Shown: positions 52,276-61,324, numbered from the stretch's first letter. The stretch: DNA of 64,000 bases from Parapedobacter deserti (GCF_042646065.1 NZ_JBHRTA010000004.1:167163-231162); one strand, 5' to 3'. Numbers and translations: made by a program. The notes: generated by a model from the sequence alone, not told the origin.

Positions 52276-52974
52276 TTAGTTAGCCCTCACCGTCCGCTGT
52301 TCGATCCGTTTCTCATAGTCTGTTCCCCGGAAAATCCGGTGCACATAAATACCCGGCGTATGGATATGGTCGGGGTCCAGCTCGCCCACCTCCACCAGCT
52401 CTTCCACTTCCGCGATGGTGATCTTCCCTGCCATGGCCATAATCGGGTTGAAGTTGCGCGCCGTCCTGCGATAGATAAGGTTGCCCGCGGTGTCGCCCCG
52501 CCACGCTTTCACAATGGCAAAATCGGCTTCAAACGCCATTTCCATCAGGTAATCCTTGCCGCCGAAGTTGCGTACCTCCTTTCCCTCAGCCACTTCGGTG
52601 CCCACGCCCGCGGGTGTGAAGATGGCCGGCATGCCATATCCCGCCGCGAGGCAACGTGTGGCAAGCGTACCCTGCGGAATCAGCTCCACATCCAATTCGC
52701 CGCTGAGCAGCTGTCGCTCAAATTCAGCGTTTTCGCCCACATAAGAAGCGATCATTTTCTTCACCTGCCGCTTGCGCAGCATCAACCCGATGCCGAAGTC
52801 GTCTACGCCCGCATTATTTGATATGCACGTAAGGCCGGTGATTCCCTGTTTGACGATTTCATTGATGCAGTTTTCCGGAATGCCGCACAGACCGAAACCG
52901 CCAAGCATCAAGGTCATGCCATCGGTCATACCGGCAATAGCTTCCTGCGCATTGTTTACTACTTTGTTTATCAT
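52276..52974 (-). CDS. scoA: 3-oxoacid (succinyl-CoA:acetoacetate) CoA-transferase subunit A
   Basis: 232 aa from ATG 52974. LMLGGFGLCGIPENCI near 23, ISNNAGVDDFGIGLML near 50, and MEMAFEADFAIVKAWRGDTAGN near 150. Works with subunit B as a heterotetramer; ketone-body/acetoacetate metabolism. Confidence 0.94.
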   Translation of the reverse strand: MINKVVNNAQEAIAGMTDGMTLMLGGFGLCGIPENCINEIVKQGITGLTCISNNAGVDDFGIGLMLRKRQVKKMIASYVGENAEFERQLLSGELDVELIPQGTLATRCLAAGYGMPAIFTPAGVGTEVAEGKEVRNFGGKDYLMEMAFEADFAIVKAWRGDTAGNLIYRRTARNFNPIMAMAGKITIAEVEELVEVGELDPDHIHTPGIYVHRIFRGTDYEKRIEQRTVRAN

Positions 52975-53121
52975 AAAATGCTTATATCTGGTGATTCCCT
53001 GCTTATCAGGACGTCGACAAGATACAAAAGTTGGAAGAACGGTGCAAATCAATGGCACCGGCCATAAAATTTTTCACGCTTAACTGGAATTTATCTAAAT
53101 AAAGATTAAATTTGCAGCGAC

Positions 53122-53301
53122 ATGTGCGAAGGACTCCAATATTTCATTGAAGAACAGCTACCCACGGGGCTGGTCTGCCCTACCGATCCCGAAAACTACA
53201 AGGGGATAAATCCCTACCGTGAGGGTTGTGGCTGCGACTTCAAAAAATGCTGCAAGAAATATAAGCGCGGCAAACAGTGCAAAAAATGCCCAAAGCGGTA
53301 G
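53122..53301 (+). CDS. 59-aa cysteine-rich small protein
   Basis: Translation starts MCEGLQYFIEEQLPTGLVCP and ends with a Lys/Cys-rich tail (CGCDFKKCCKKY, QCKKCPKR). Eight Cys in 59 residues at 2, 19, 36, 38, 43, 44, 53 and 56, with about a dozen Lys/Arg in the last 25. A perfect TAAATTTG promoter box (53107-53114) lies 7 bp before the ATG. The frame is short and lies alone between the CoA-transferase and MFS genes. Metallothionein-like metal binding or a zinc knuckle for nucleic acid is possible. No known family comes to mind. Confidence 0.65.
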   Translation: MCEGLQYFIEEQLPTGLVCPTDPENYKGINPYREGCGCDFKKCCKKYKRGKQCKKCPKR

Positions 53302-53309
53302 CCGCGCGG

Positions 53310-54536
53310 TCACTCTACAAAATCCAAATCCCTATTGAAGCTTTCCTTCAGCCGGCTGATGGCAAACATGGCAATGCCTGTGAGCAGGAAGATCATGATA
53401 TAGGCGGCCGTGATGATGTCTGAGCGCCGGACAAAAAATTCAAACAACAGGGTTGAGGGTATCAATGCGCCTCTGACGAAGTTGGGGGCTGTGGTTGTCA
53501 CGGTGGCCCGGAGGTTAGTGCCGAATTGTTCAGAAGCAATGGTTACGAACGTTGCCCAATAACCGATGGCAATCCCCATAAAAAATGCGATCCAGTGAAA
53601 CCGCTGCTCGGTGAGGCCTTCACTACTGAGGTACCACACCGATGTAGCGATAATCAGTAGCTGAAACAGGAACACGGCCAACCTTCTCGACTTGGTCACC
53701 TGCGCGAACAAGCCGGCAAGCACATCCCCGATGGAGAGGCCGAGGTACGTAAACAGGATCCCCTTGCCCGCACTCAGCGTTACCGGCGCGCCCAGTGCTC
53801 TACCGAATTCCGGCGCCTGGGTTACCAATATGCCCACCACAAACCAAATGGGAAGTCCAATCAACAGGCACCACACATACCGTGTGAAGCGTGCCTTGTC
53901 CGTAAACAGCATACTCAGCTTTCCCTTTTCAACCTGTTTGCCCGTCATCTCCCTGAACATGCCCGACTCAAACGTACCCACGCGGAGCAGCAGCAACAGC
54001 AAGCCCATTGCCCCGCCGGCGAAGTATGCGTTGCGCCAATCGAATACTTCAGAAACATAGTAGGCCGCCACGGCCCCGAGTACCCCCACGGACGCCACGA
54101 TCATGGTACCGTAGCCGCGTTTGTTTTTGCTCATGGTCTCGCTCACCAGGGTGATGCCAGCACCGAGCTCACCGGCCAGGCCGATACCCGCAATAAAGCG
54201 GATCAACGCATAGGAATGAATGTCTTGCACAAAGCCATTCGCGATATTGGCCAGCGAATACAGCAAGATGGAGCCAAACAGCACTTTGATGCGGCCAATC
54301 CTGTCGCCCAGCACGCCCCAGAGCAATCCCCCGAGCAGCAAGCCGCCCATCTGCATGTTAAGCACATACTCACCGTCCGTACGCATCTCCGCCTCGGGGA
54401 TGCCGATGTCATGAAAACTCTGCACCCGTACAATGGAAAAAATCACCAGGTCATAAATATCTACGAAATAACCCAGTGCGGCGACAATGACCAGCAACCA
54501 GGCATTTTTGGTGTTGGAAAGGTTCTCCTTGGCCAT
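53310..54536 (-). CDS. Major facilitator superfamily transporter
   Basis: 408 aa, about 12 membrane helices. The MFS motif GDRIGRIKVLFGS near 80 after helix 2, and helix 4-5 AGIGLAGELGAGITLVSE near 118. Resembles metabolite:H+ symporters; substrate not assigned. Convergent with the Cys-rich gene, 8 bp apart. Confidence 0.85.
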   Translation of the reverse strand: MAKENLSNTKNAWLLVIVAALGYFVDIYDLVIFSIVRVQSFHDIGIPEAEMRTDGEYVLNMQMGGLLLGGLLWGVLGDRIGRIKVLFGSILLYSLANIANGFVQDIHSYALIRFIAGIGLAGELGAGITLVSETMSKNKRGYGTMIVASVGVLGAVAAYYVSEVFDWRNAYFAGGAMGLLLLLLRVGTFESGMFREMTGKQVEKGKLSMLFTDKARFTRYVWCLLIGLPIWFVVGILVTQAPEFGRALGAPVTLSAGKGILFTYLGLSIGDVLAGLFAQVTKSRRLAVFLFQLLIIATSVWYLSSEGLTEQRFHWIAFFMGIAIGYWATFVTIASEQFGTNLRATVTTTAPNFVRGALIPSTLLFEFFVRRSDIITAAYIMIFLLTGIAMFAISRLKESFNRDLDFVE

Positions 54537-54630
54537 GGCTTTTCAAATTAACGCGCTAAAATAAAATTTTAATCGCAATGCCAGACTATTTTCCTATTTT
54601 CAAGATATTTGGCTACCTTAGTAACGCCTA

Positions 54631-55287
54631 ATGCTCATCATCTGGCAACTGAAAAACGTGACCATTAAGACATTGATATTGCAAGGGGAAGGCGAGCGGC
54701 TCGATTTCAAAAACAAAATCAGCAACTGCAAAAAGATCGCCAAGACGTTGGTTGCTTTTGCCAACAACAAAGGCGGTACGCTGCTGGTGGGGGTTGCAGA
54801 CAACGGTCATATCAAAGGCATAAAAAACGAAGATGAAGAACGCTATATGCTTCAGCGTGCCGGCCACCTGTATTGCCGGCCCGCCATCGATCTCCATTTC
54901 GAAGAAGTCTATGTGGATGACAAGCTGGTGTTGGTGGCCGAAGTGGCCGAAAGCGACACCAAGCCACATTATGCCCTCGGCGACGACCAGAAGTGGTGGG
55001 TATATATACGGGTGAAGGACAAAAGTGTGCTCGCCGGGAAAGTGGTGGTAGACGTGCTCCACCGCGACAACGAACCGCAGGGTGTGTTTATCAACTATAC
55101 CGACAAGGAAAAAGCACTGCTGGAATACGTGCATGCCCACCCCAGGCCTCAGCTTCCTGAACTGTGCAAGCACCTGCGTCTTTCCAGGCGCAAGACACAG
55201 CGCATCCTGGTCGACCTGATCGTCGCCGGCGTCCTCGAAGTACACAGCGGATCACAGGAAGAATATTATACGGAAAAGTCCGGTTAG
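54631..55287 (+). CDS. AlbA_2 domain ATP/DNA-binding regulator
   Basis: 218 aa (GTG 54658 is another start). Residues ~10-135 form the Schlafen AlbA_2 domain (GEGERLDFKNKISNCKKIAKTLVAFANNKGG and LLVGVADNG), followed by a C-terminal winged helix (~165-210, LPELCKHLRLSRRKTQRIL). Probable transcription regulator; intact, unlike the mobile-element homologue at 3634-4966. Confidence 0.85.
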   Translation: MLIIWQLKNVTIKTLILQGEGERLDFKNKISNCKKIAKTLVAFANNKGGTLLVGVADNGHIKGIKNEDEERYMLQRAGHLYCRPAIDLHFEEVYVDDKLVLVAEVAESDTKPHYALGDDQKWWVYIRVKDKSVLAGKVVVDVLHRDNEPQGVFINYTDKEKALLEYVHAHPRPQLPELCKHLRLSRRKTQRILVDLIVAGVLEVHSGSQEEYYTEKSG

Positions 55288-55327
55288 TTACCTTTGTTTC
55301 CTATATTTGCCGGATAACCAGTATCGA

Positions 55328-55777
55328 ATGATCATGAAAAAAACCATGTTACACATTGGTGCCGGCCTACTGTTTCTGACGGCATGCAACGGCGGCAATG
55401 ACGAAACCGAAGAGGTCGACCAGCTACGTGAAGAGGCCATAGCGATCCACGATGAAATCATGCCCCAGATCAGTGTTTTTGACCGCAATACCATCAAGAT
55501 AGACTCGTTGTTGGTCCACCTTCCCCAAATCAAGGAAGCCAACCCAGACATCGACACCGCGCAGACCCGCACCGAGCTTACCGCGCTGAAGAGCCGATTG
55601 GAAAAGGCTACCGATGCAATGATGGACTGGATGACCGAATTTGAGGTAGATCCGCAGGACAAATCGACCGGCGAAGCCAAGGAATACTACGAGGGCGAAG
55701 TAAGAAAAGTAAAAGAAATGCGGCAGCTTTTCGACGAAGTCAGCAAGGAGAGCGCCGATAAACTGGCACAATTCTGA
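55328..55777 (+). CDS. Hypothetical coiled-coil lipoprotein
   Basis: 149 aa. Signal with lipobox LTACN at ~22, then acidic helical sequence (EEVDQLREEAIAIHDEIM; TELTALKSRLEKATDAMMDWM). Starts an apparent operon with SCO and cytochrome c. A TATATTTG box (55302-55309) lies 18 bp upstream. Function unknown. Confidence 0.75.
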   Translation: MIMKKTMLHIGAGLLFLTACNGGNDETEEVDQLREEAIAIHDEIMPQISVFDRNTIKIDSLLVHLPQIKEANPDIDTAQTRTELTALKSRLEKATDAMMDWMTEFEVDPQDKSTGEAKEYYEGEVRKVKEMRQLFDEVSKESADKLAQF

Positions 55778-55782
55778 CCGGC

Positions 55783-56427
55783 ATGCGCATCCCGATCCAT
55801 TTACTGCTTGGCGCCTTTCTGCTCATATCCATTGCCGCATGTACCGGCGGCACCCAGAAGACGCTTCCTATATTAGGGGCACGCGAGCCGGTAACCAAAG
55901 ACGTCGACGGCCAAACCGTCACGGATACGGTGTATCATCGCATCCCCGATTTCCAGCTGCTCAACCAAGACAGCGTGCTGATTACCAACCGCACGTTTGA
56001 CAACAGTGTCTACATCGCCAATTTCTTCTTCACCCACTGCCCCAGCATCTGCCCCACCATGCAGCGCAACCTGCTGAAGGTATACGAGCAATACAAGGGC
56101 GATGAGCGTGTGCGTTTCTTGTCACACAGCATCGATTTCCGCCATGACTCGCCCGCCGTGCTCAAGGCATATGCCGAAAAACTGGGCGTCACCAATGACC
56201 AATGGCAGTTCGTGACCGGCAGCAAAGCCGACATCTATAGCTTGGCAGATGCCTACATGGTTTACACCAAAGAAGACAGCAACGCGCCCGGCGGATACGA
56301 CCATTCGGGCTACTTCCTGCTGGTCGACCACGACAAGCACATCCGCGGAGCCTATGACGGCACGGACGACGCGCAGTTGCAGCTTTTATTTGATGAATTG
56401 GAGATCCTGCTGAGCGAGTACAAGTGA
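55783..56427 (+). CDS. SCO1/SenC-family copper chaperone
   Basis: 214 aa. Lipoprotein signal (SIAAC at ~20). Thioredoxin-like fold with the copper site FTHCPSICPTMQRN near 85 (CxxxC) and the His in YDHSGYFLLVDHD near 170. Delivers copper to the CuA site of cytochrome oxidase or acts as thiol reductase. Cytochrome c gene overlaps its stop. Confidence 0.92.
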   Translation: MRIPIHLLLGAFLLISIAACTGGTQKTLPILGAREPVTKDVDGQTVTDTVYHRIPDFQLLNQDSVLITNRTFDNSVYIANFFFTHCPSICPTMQRNLLKVYEQYKGDERVRFLSHSIDFRHDSPAVLKAYAEKLGVTNDQWQFVTGSKADIYSLADAYMVYTKEDSNAPGGYDHSGYFLLVDHDKHIRGAYDGTDDAQLQLLFDELEILLSEYK

Positions 56428-56855
56428 CACGCAACACTTGCCTGTGCATCGGTTGGGCCCTTTTGGCCGTGTACCTGATGGTCCAGTCCTGCCAGGGGGA
56501 GCAGGCCATCCGTACAGCGCAATACGCGGTAAACGGGCAGAAGCTCTATGTTGCGCACTGCCAAAACTGCCACGGCGCAAAAGGCGAAGGCCTGGGCGAC
56601 CTTTATCCGCCGCTTACGGACAGTACGTTTTTGATCGATCACCGCGAGCAGCTCGCCTGCATGATCAGCAACGGCCTATCCGGCCCCATTAAGGTCGACG
56701 GACGGCATTTTGATACGGCAATGCCCGCAAACCCCCATCTTGCGCCGATAGAAATTGCTTACCTACTCACCTATATCGGCAATTCGTTCGGCAACGAGCA
56801 GGGCATCTTCACCCTAGAGGAGGTGCAACGGTCGTTGGCCGACTGCGGGCGCTGA
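56424..56855 (+). CDS. Monohaem c-type cytochrome, lipoprotein
   Basis: 143 aa, GTG start overlapping the SCO stop (GTGA). Lipobox LMVQSC at ~23. Haem site CQNCHGAKGEG near 46 and axial Met candidate in TAMPANPHL near 91. Class I small cytochrome; possible electron carrier for the oxidase served by SCO. Confidence 0.9.
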   Translation: MTRNTCLCIGWALLAVYLMVQSCQGEQAIRTAQYAVNGQKLYVAHCQNCHGAKGEGLGDLYPPLTDSTFLIDHREQLACMISNGLSGPIKVDGRHFDTAMPANPHLAPIEIAYLLTYIGNSFGNEQGIFTLEEVQRSLADCGR

Positions 56856-56861
56856 GCGGCG

Positions 56862-57245
56862 TCAGGCTACCAGCTCGTCATATAGCCGCTGAAGCGCTTC
56901 AGCGGCATCTCCGCACAGCCCCGGGTGTACAGGTGAGGTCTGAATCACGGCGCTCCGTTTGGCGGTCAGCCACCGGAAGCGCTCCGCTATCGGCAGCAGG
57001 GCGATGGGCCCACCGCCCGCTGTTCCCTTACAGATTGCTTCGAACGCCTGGAGGTATGCTTCCAGTTCATCCAGATCACATACAGCCCCAAAAGCCTGCA
57101 TCCTCGCCATATCCAGTTCGTAGCGCATGGACAAGAACCGTTGCCCGCGGCAATACAACACCACACCGATGTTGAGAAACTCCTCCCGCTCTACCCTGGG
57201 CACCAGGCGGATCACCGCGTACTCAAACAATTCTTTTCCTTGCAT
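56862..57245 (-). CDS. DUF3037 protein, partner of HipA-like kinase
   Basis: 127 aa from ATG 57245. DUF3037 pattern FEYAVIRLVPRVEREEFLNIGVVLYC at the start and a central MARMQAF...DLDELEAYL. Starts inside the end of the HipA-like gene (23 bp overlap), so the two are coupled. Function unknown. Confidence 0.85.
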   Translation of the reverse strand: MQGKELFEYAVIRLVPRVEREEFLNIGVVLYCRGQRFLSMRYELDMARMQAFGAVCDLDELEAYLQAFEAICKGTAGGGPIALLPIAERFRWLTAKRSAVIQTSPVHPGLCGDAAEALQRLYDELVA

Positions 57246-58017
57246 CTTGCGCTCCGTTAACAAAACTACCCGATGCAGCTACCCGCATTTCAAGGAATTG
57301 GGCATACACCTCCCGCGCATCTTCAGGAGTTACTCCCTGCTGGCCCGCCAGCCATTCGTCCGGCACAAGCTGTACAATCTGCCGGATGACAGCAGGCGTC
57401 AGCTTCGGCCCCAGTTCGGCGTCAGCGTCTGCCAGTTCAGCTGCCCACGGCAACAGCACATGGTCTTTCACCTGCGGGAAAGGCTTGGCCGCCTGCTCCT
57501 GCCAGTTGTCCCAGGAATGATGAAAATACAGGCACGCCCCGTGGTCGATAAGCCATAGCTCCTTATGCCACATCAGCATATTCGTGTTTCTCGCTGTCCG
57601 GTCTACATTGGTCAGCAGGCAATCCAGCCACACGATGCGCGAGGCCAGCGACGCATCCAGCCGGGTCACCACCGGGTCAAACGTCAGCGCACCCGACAGG
57701 TAATGCAGGGCGAGGTTGAGCCCCGTGCTCGCCCGCAGCAAATCCTGTATTTCCTCATCCGGCTCGGTGCGGCCAAACGCTTCATCGAGTTGGGCAAATA
57801 CGATTTCCGGAATCCGGAAACCCAGGGCACGCGCCAGCTCGCCGCCCAGCAGCTCGGCGATCAGCGCCTTTGCCCCCTGGCCTGCCCCCCGAAATTTAAG
57901 TGCATACAGGAAGCCGTCATCGGCCTCCGCAATTGCCGGCAGCGACCCGCCTTCCCGCAACGGTGTCACGTATCGGGTCACCTGCACCGTTCGTATCGTC
58001 GAATTATCCACGCCCAA
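57223..58017 (-). CDS. HipA-like kinase family protein
   Basis: 264 aa. Elements of the HipA/PI3-4-kinase-like fold: YALKFRGAGQGAKALIAELLGGELAR near 38-65 (ATP Lys and helix), WLDCLLTNVDRTARNTNMLMW near 150 (catalytic Asp and Asn) and LIDHGACLYFHH near 180 (metal Asp). Shorter than HipA toxins and without a HipB-like antitoxin; the stable partner is DUF3037. Substrate unknown. Confidence 0.85.
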   Translation of the reverse strand: MGVDNSTIRTVQVTRYVTPLREGGSLPAIAEADDGFLYALKFRGAGQGAKALIAELLGGELARALGFRIPEIVFAQLDEAFGRTEPDEEIQDLLRASTGLNLALHYLSGALTFDPVVTRLDASLASRIVWLDCLLTNVDRTARNTNMLMWHKELWLIDHGACLYFHHSWDNWQEQAAKPFPQVKDHVLLPWAAELADADAELGPKLTPAVIRQIVQLVPDEWLAGQQGVTPEDAREVYAQFLEMRVAASGSFVNGAQDARKRIV

Positions 58018-58088
58018 ACATAGATAACATCGCGCGCACTTGCAAGTTGCAGTTGTTTCCCCAACTAATTATTTATCTTTGCTCCGAC

Positions 58089-58637
58089 ATGGATACCTCA
58101 AAACAATACGACAATGTTATCAGACATTGTCAACAACTATTCATTAAAAAAACCGCCGATTACGGGACCGCTTGGCGCATCATGCGGCTCTCCTCCATTA
58201 CCGACCAGCTTTTTATCAAAGCCCAGCGCGTCCGCACGCTGGAAGACACCAAGATATCCATGGTCGGCGAAGGGATCACCGAAGAGTATATCGGTATTGT
58301 CAACTACTGCGTCATTGCTATCATACAACTGGAACTCGGTGAGGACGGCAATGAAGATCTTCCAGTAGAAACCGTGAGCCAAAAATACGACCAGGCCGTC
58401 CGGGAAACCAAGGAATTGATGTTCGCAAAAAATCACGACTACGGCGAAGCTTGGCGGGATATGCGGCTTACATCGCTCACCGATTTGATCCTGATGAAGA
58501 TCTTCCGCGTCAAGCAGATTGAGGACAATGCCGGACAAACCCTTGTGTCCGAGGGGGTAAAGGCCAACTATCAGGACATGCTCAACTACGCCGTTTTTGC
58601 ATTGATTAAACTTGGAATCGCCGACCACTATGAATAG
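58089..58637 (+). CDS. DUF1599 protein, two tandem MazG-like units
   Basis: 182 aa from ATG 58089. The same ~85-residue unit occurs twice: residues ~5-88 (DYGTAWRIMRLSSITDQLFIKAQR) and ~96-180 (DYGEAWRDMRLTSLTDLILMKIFR). The all-helical fold with Glu and Asp is related to MazG-type nucleotide hydrolases, but activity is unproven. A TATCTTTG box ends 7 bp before the start. Confidence 0.88.
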   Translation: MDTSKQYDNVIRHCQQLFIKKTADYGTAWRIMRLSSITDQLFIKAQRVRTLEDTKISMVGEGITEEYIGIVNYCVIAIIQLELGEDGNEDLPVETVSQKYDQAVRETKELMFAKNHDYGEAWRDMRLTSLTDLILMKIFRVKQIEDNAGQTLVSEGVKANYQDMLNYAVFALIKLGIADHYE

Positions 58638-59793
58638 CGCACGCCACTACATACTATGGTTTTGCCGGGTATTCACCGGGCTACTTTTTATCTTCTCCGG
58701 ACTCATCAAGGCCAACGACCCCACCGGATTTGGGTATAAGCTGGAAGAATATTTTCACGTCTTTGGCACCCATTTTCTCAACGACCACTCGGTAACCATT
58801 GCCGTGGTCGTCTGTGGGCTTGAGATCCTGCTCGGCGCCCTTCTCCTGCTGGGCTTTTGGGCGCGCACAGTGGCCTGGGGTCTGCTCCTGTTGATTCTGT
58901 TTTTCACCTTCCTGACGTTCTATTCCGCGTTTTTCGAGGTGGTAACGTCCTGTGGTTGTTTCGGCGATGCCATCCCGCTCACGCCATGGCAGTCATTTAT
59001 CAAAGACCTGATCTTACTGGCATTTATCCTGGTCATTTTTGTCAATCGGAAATACATCGCCCCGCTCATCCACGATGCCTACACCCGGTCCATCATTACC
59101 GCGGCACTCGTTGTCGTGTCACTGGGCATCGGCATATACACGGTCAATTTCCTGCCGTTCATTGATTTCCTGCCCTATAAAAAAGGCAACCACCTCCCGT
59201 CCCTGATGGCATTGCCCGAAGGCGAGGTCGGGGATCAGTACGATGTAATCTATACCCTCAAACACAAGACCTCGGGAGAAGAGAAAAAAGTATCCGACAA
59301 GGTGTACCTTGCCGATGAACTGTGGAAAGACGAAAACTGGGAAATCATCGGGGATCCCGAAAGCAAATTGGTAAAAAAAGGCTATCAGGTACCCATCCCG
59401 GATCTCATGATCACCGATGCCAATGGGGAAGACTTCACCCAGCAGCTCATCGAAAACCCGTACTATAACCTGATTGTGGTTGCGTGGGATCTGGAAAAGT
59501 CCAATCTCGATGCGCTCAGCAAAATCAACGCACTTGCGAAGCATGCAGCAGAAGCATACAACATCCGATCCGTGTTACTGACGTCGAGCAGCGCAGCGGA
59601 AGCCGACCGCATCAGCTCCAGGCTCGACCTGCTGACGGAAGTGTTCTATGCCGATGCCGTGCCACTCAAAAGCATGGTACGGGCCAATCCAGGTGTCTTG
59701 TTAATGCAAAACGGCACCGTCGTCGACAAGTGGCATTACAACACACTTCCCGACTTCGATACGCTGGACAAGCAGTATTTCGGCAAGGATTAA
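58630..59793 (+). CDS. BT_3928-family DoxX-like membrane protein with thioredoxin-like tail
   Basis: 387 aa from ATG 58630, overlapping the DUF1599 stop by 8 bp. Four to five membrane helices (~5-170) with DoxX/MauE-type FSGLIKANDPTGFGYKLEEYF and TSCGCFGDAIPLTP. A C-terminal part (~255-385) resembles a thioredoxin fold without CxxC. Probably envelope redox-related. Confidence 0.85.
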   Translation: MNSARHYILWFCRVFTGLLFIFSGLIKANDPTGFGYKLEEYFHVFGTHFLNDHSVTIAVVVCGLEILLGALLLLGFWARTVAWGLLLLILFFTFLTFYSAFFEVVTSCGCFGDAIPLTPWQSFIKDLILLAFILVIFVNRKYIAPLIHDAYTRSIITAALVVVSLGIGIYTVNFLPFIDFLPYKKGNHLPSLMALPEGEVGDQYDVIYTLKHKTSGEEKKVSDKVYLADELWKDENWEIIGDPESKLVKKGYQVPIPDLMITDANGEDFTQQLIENPYYNLIVVAWDLEKSNLDALSKINALAKHAAEAYNIRSVLLTSSSAAEADRISSRLDLLTEVFYADAVPLKSMVRANPGVLLMQNGTVVDKWHYNTLPDFDTLDKQYFGKD

Positions 59794-59797
59794 TAAG

Positions 59798-60313
59798 ATG
59801 AGTGACAACAGCAAGCCCGTATTCCTGGTCGGCTTCATGGGCAGCGGCAAGACCACCTGGGGGCGCAAGCTGGCTGCGAAGACTAAACGCCCTTTCATCG
59901 ACCTCGACGATGAGATCGTCAGCGCTACCGGGATGGCCATTACCGATTATTTTGCGCTCCACGGCGAAGCTGCCTTTAGGGAACTGGAGCGCGACAAACT
60001 GAAAAGCCTGTCCTTAGACCGTCATGCTATCGTTTCCACCGGAGGCGGCACCCCCTGTTATTTCGACAACATGGCCTGGATGAACCAAACCGGCACCACG
60101 GTTTATCTTTACCTGCCGCCCAAAGCGTTGTGGGACCGGCTTATGCAGACCGACATTGCGGCACGACCGGCACTTCGCGGTCTATCCGGCGACGAATTGC
60201 TGGCCTACATCACCACCAAGCTGGAAGAACGCACCCCCTATTACGAGCAGGCGACCCACCAGGTCAACCAGCTATCCCTTCAATTAGCCGATCTGATACG
60301 CCTGATCGGTTGA
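59798..60313 (+). CDS. aroK: Shikimate kinase
   Basis: 171 aa. P-loop LVGFMGSGKTTWG near 9, FIDLDDEI near 32 with the shikimate-binding Asp, FRELE near 60, STGGGTPCYF near 79 and the adenine-loop RPALRG near 118. Fifth step of aromatic amino acid synthesis. 4 bp after the DoxX gene. Confidence 0.94.
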   Translation: MSDNSKPVFLVGFMGSGKTTWGRKLAAKTKRPFIDLDDEIVSATGMAITDYFALHGEAAFRELERDKLKSLSLDRHAIVSTGGGTPCYFDNMAWMNQTGTTVYLYLPPKALWDRLMQTDIAARPALRGLSGDELLAYITTKLEERTPYYEQATHQVNQLSLQLADLIRLIG

Positions 60314-60372
60314 TCTTTGCCGAGAAATCGTTATCTTTATGCCAAGTTTGCCTGTTGGTTAAATTCTTTTTT

Positions 60373-61317
60373 ATGAATCAACGATTTACGGTTTTTTTCA
60401 CTGTTGCCTTTGTTTCTATTTTTTTCGGCTCATGCCTGCACTCCAATATCGGAGGTGCGGATTTCCGGTATTCACCCAACCATATCCAGCTTTCCACGGT
60501 AAAAGACTTGTATCGTTTTCTTACCTATGATGAAAAGCGCTATCCCCTGATCAGCGCACACCGCGGCGGTCCCATGCCCGGGTTTCCCGAAAATGCTATT
60601 GAAACCTTCGAAAACAGCTTCCGGTACCAGCCCCTCATCATTGAATGTGATGTCCGCATGAGCAAAGACTCGGTGCTGGTGCTGATGCATGACGAAACGC
60701 TCGACCGCACCACCACCGGCTCAGGAAAAATCCATGAAACCGATTTCGCCGCGTTGCGGAAAATGCGGCTGAAAGACCCGGAGGGCAAGGCAACCAATTA
60801 CCGCATACCTACGCTTGATGAGGCATTGAAATGGGGTAAGGGAAAAGTGGTTTTCACCATCGACGTCAAGCGGGGTGTTCCCTACGCTGCGGTGATTGAA
60901 GCGATACGCCGCAACAACGCCGCGGCCTACAGCGTGGTGATCACCTACAGCGCCGATGAGGCGGCGGCGGTGCACCAGTTGGCCCCCAATATCATGATCT
61001 CAGCATCCATCCGCTCGACCGACGACCTGCTCCGGCTTGGCGACCGCAATGTTCCTGACAACAGGCTTGTTGCTTTTGTGGGTACAAGCGAAGCCTCCCC
61101 GCAGCTATACGACCGGCTTCATGGACACGGCATACTATGCATACTGGGCACCATGGGCAACCTCGATAAACAAGCAGCCACACGCGGCGACACTGTTTAC
61201 GTTGGCCTGGTCGAACGCGGGGCAGACATCCTTTCCACGGACAGGCCGATAGAGGCTGGCAAAGCGCTAAACGCGTACCGCAACAGACACAAGCTGACAT
61301 CCCCTTTTACGAAATAA
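60373..61317 (+). CDS. Glycerophosphodiester phosphodiesterase family lipoprotein
   Basis: 314 aa from ATG 60373. Lipobox FFGSCL at ~21. GDPD TIM barrel: SAHRGGPMPGFPENAIETFE near 63, IIECDVRMSKD near 95, and LMHDETLDRTTTGSG near 110. Hydrolyses glycerophosphodiesters or similar phosphodiesters in the periplasm. Confidence 0.92.
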   Translation: MNQRFTVFFTVAFVSIFFGSCLHSNIGGADFRYSPNHIQLSTVKDLYRFLTYDEKRYPLISAHRGGPMPGFPENAIETFENSFRYQPLIIECDVRMSKDSVLVLMHDETLDRTTTGSGKIHETDFAALRKMRLKDPEGKATNYRIPTLDEALKWGKGKVVFTIDVKRGVPYAAVIEAIRRNNAAAYSVVITYSADEAAAVHQLAPNIMISASIRSTDDLLRLGDRNVPDNRLVAFVGTSEASPQLYDRLHGHGILCILGTMGNLDKQAATRGDTVYVGLVERGADILSTDRPIEAGKALNAYRNRHKLTSPFTK

Positions 61318-61324
61318 TCCCTGT

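Noticed and set aside
57223..58017. Classical HipBA toxin-antitoxin
   Set aside because: No HipB-like HTH gene is present and the kinase is shorter than HipA; the partner is DUF3037.
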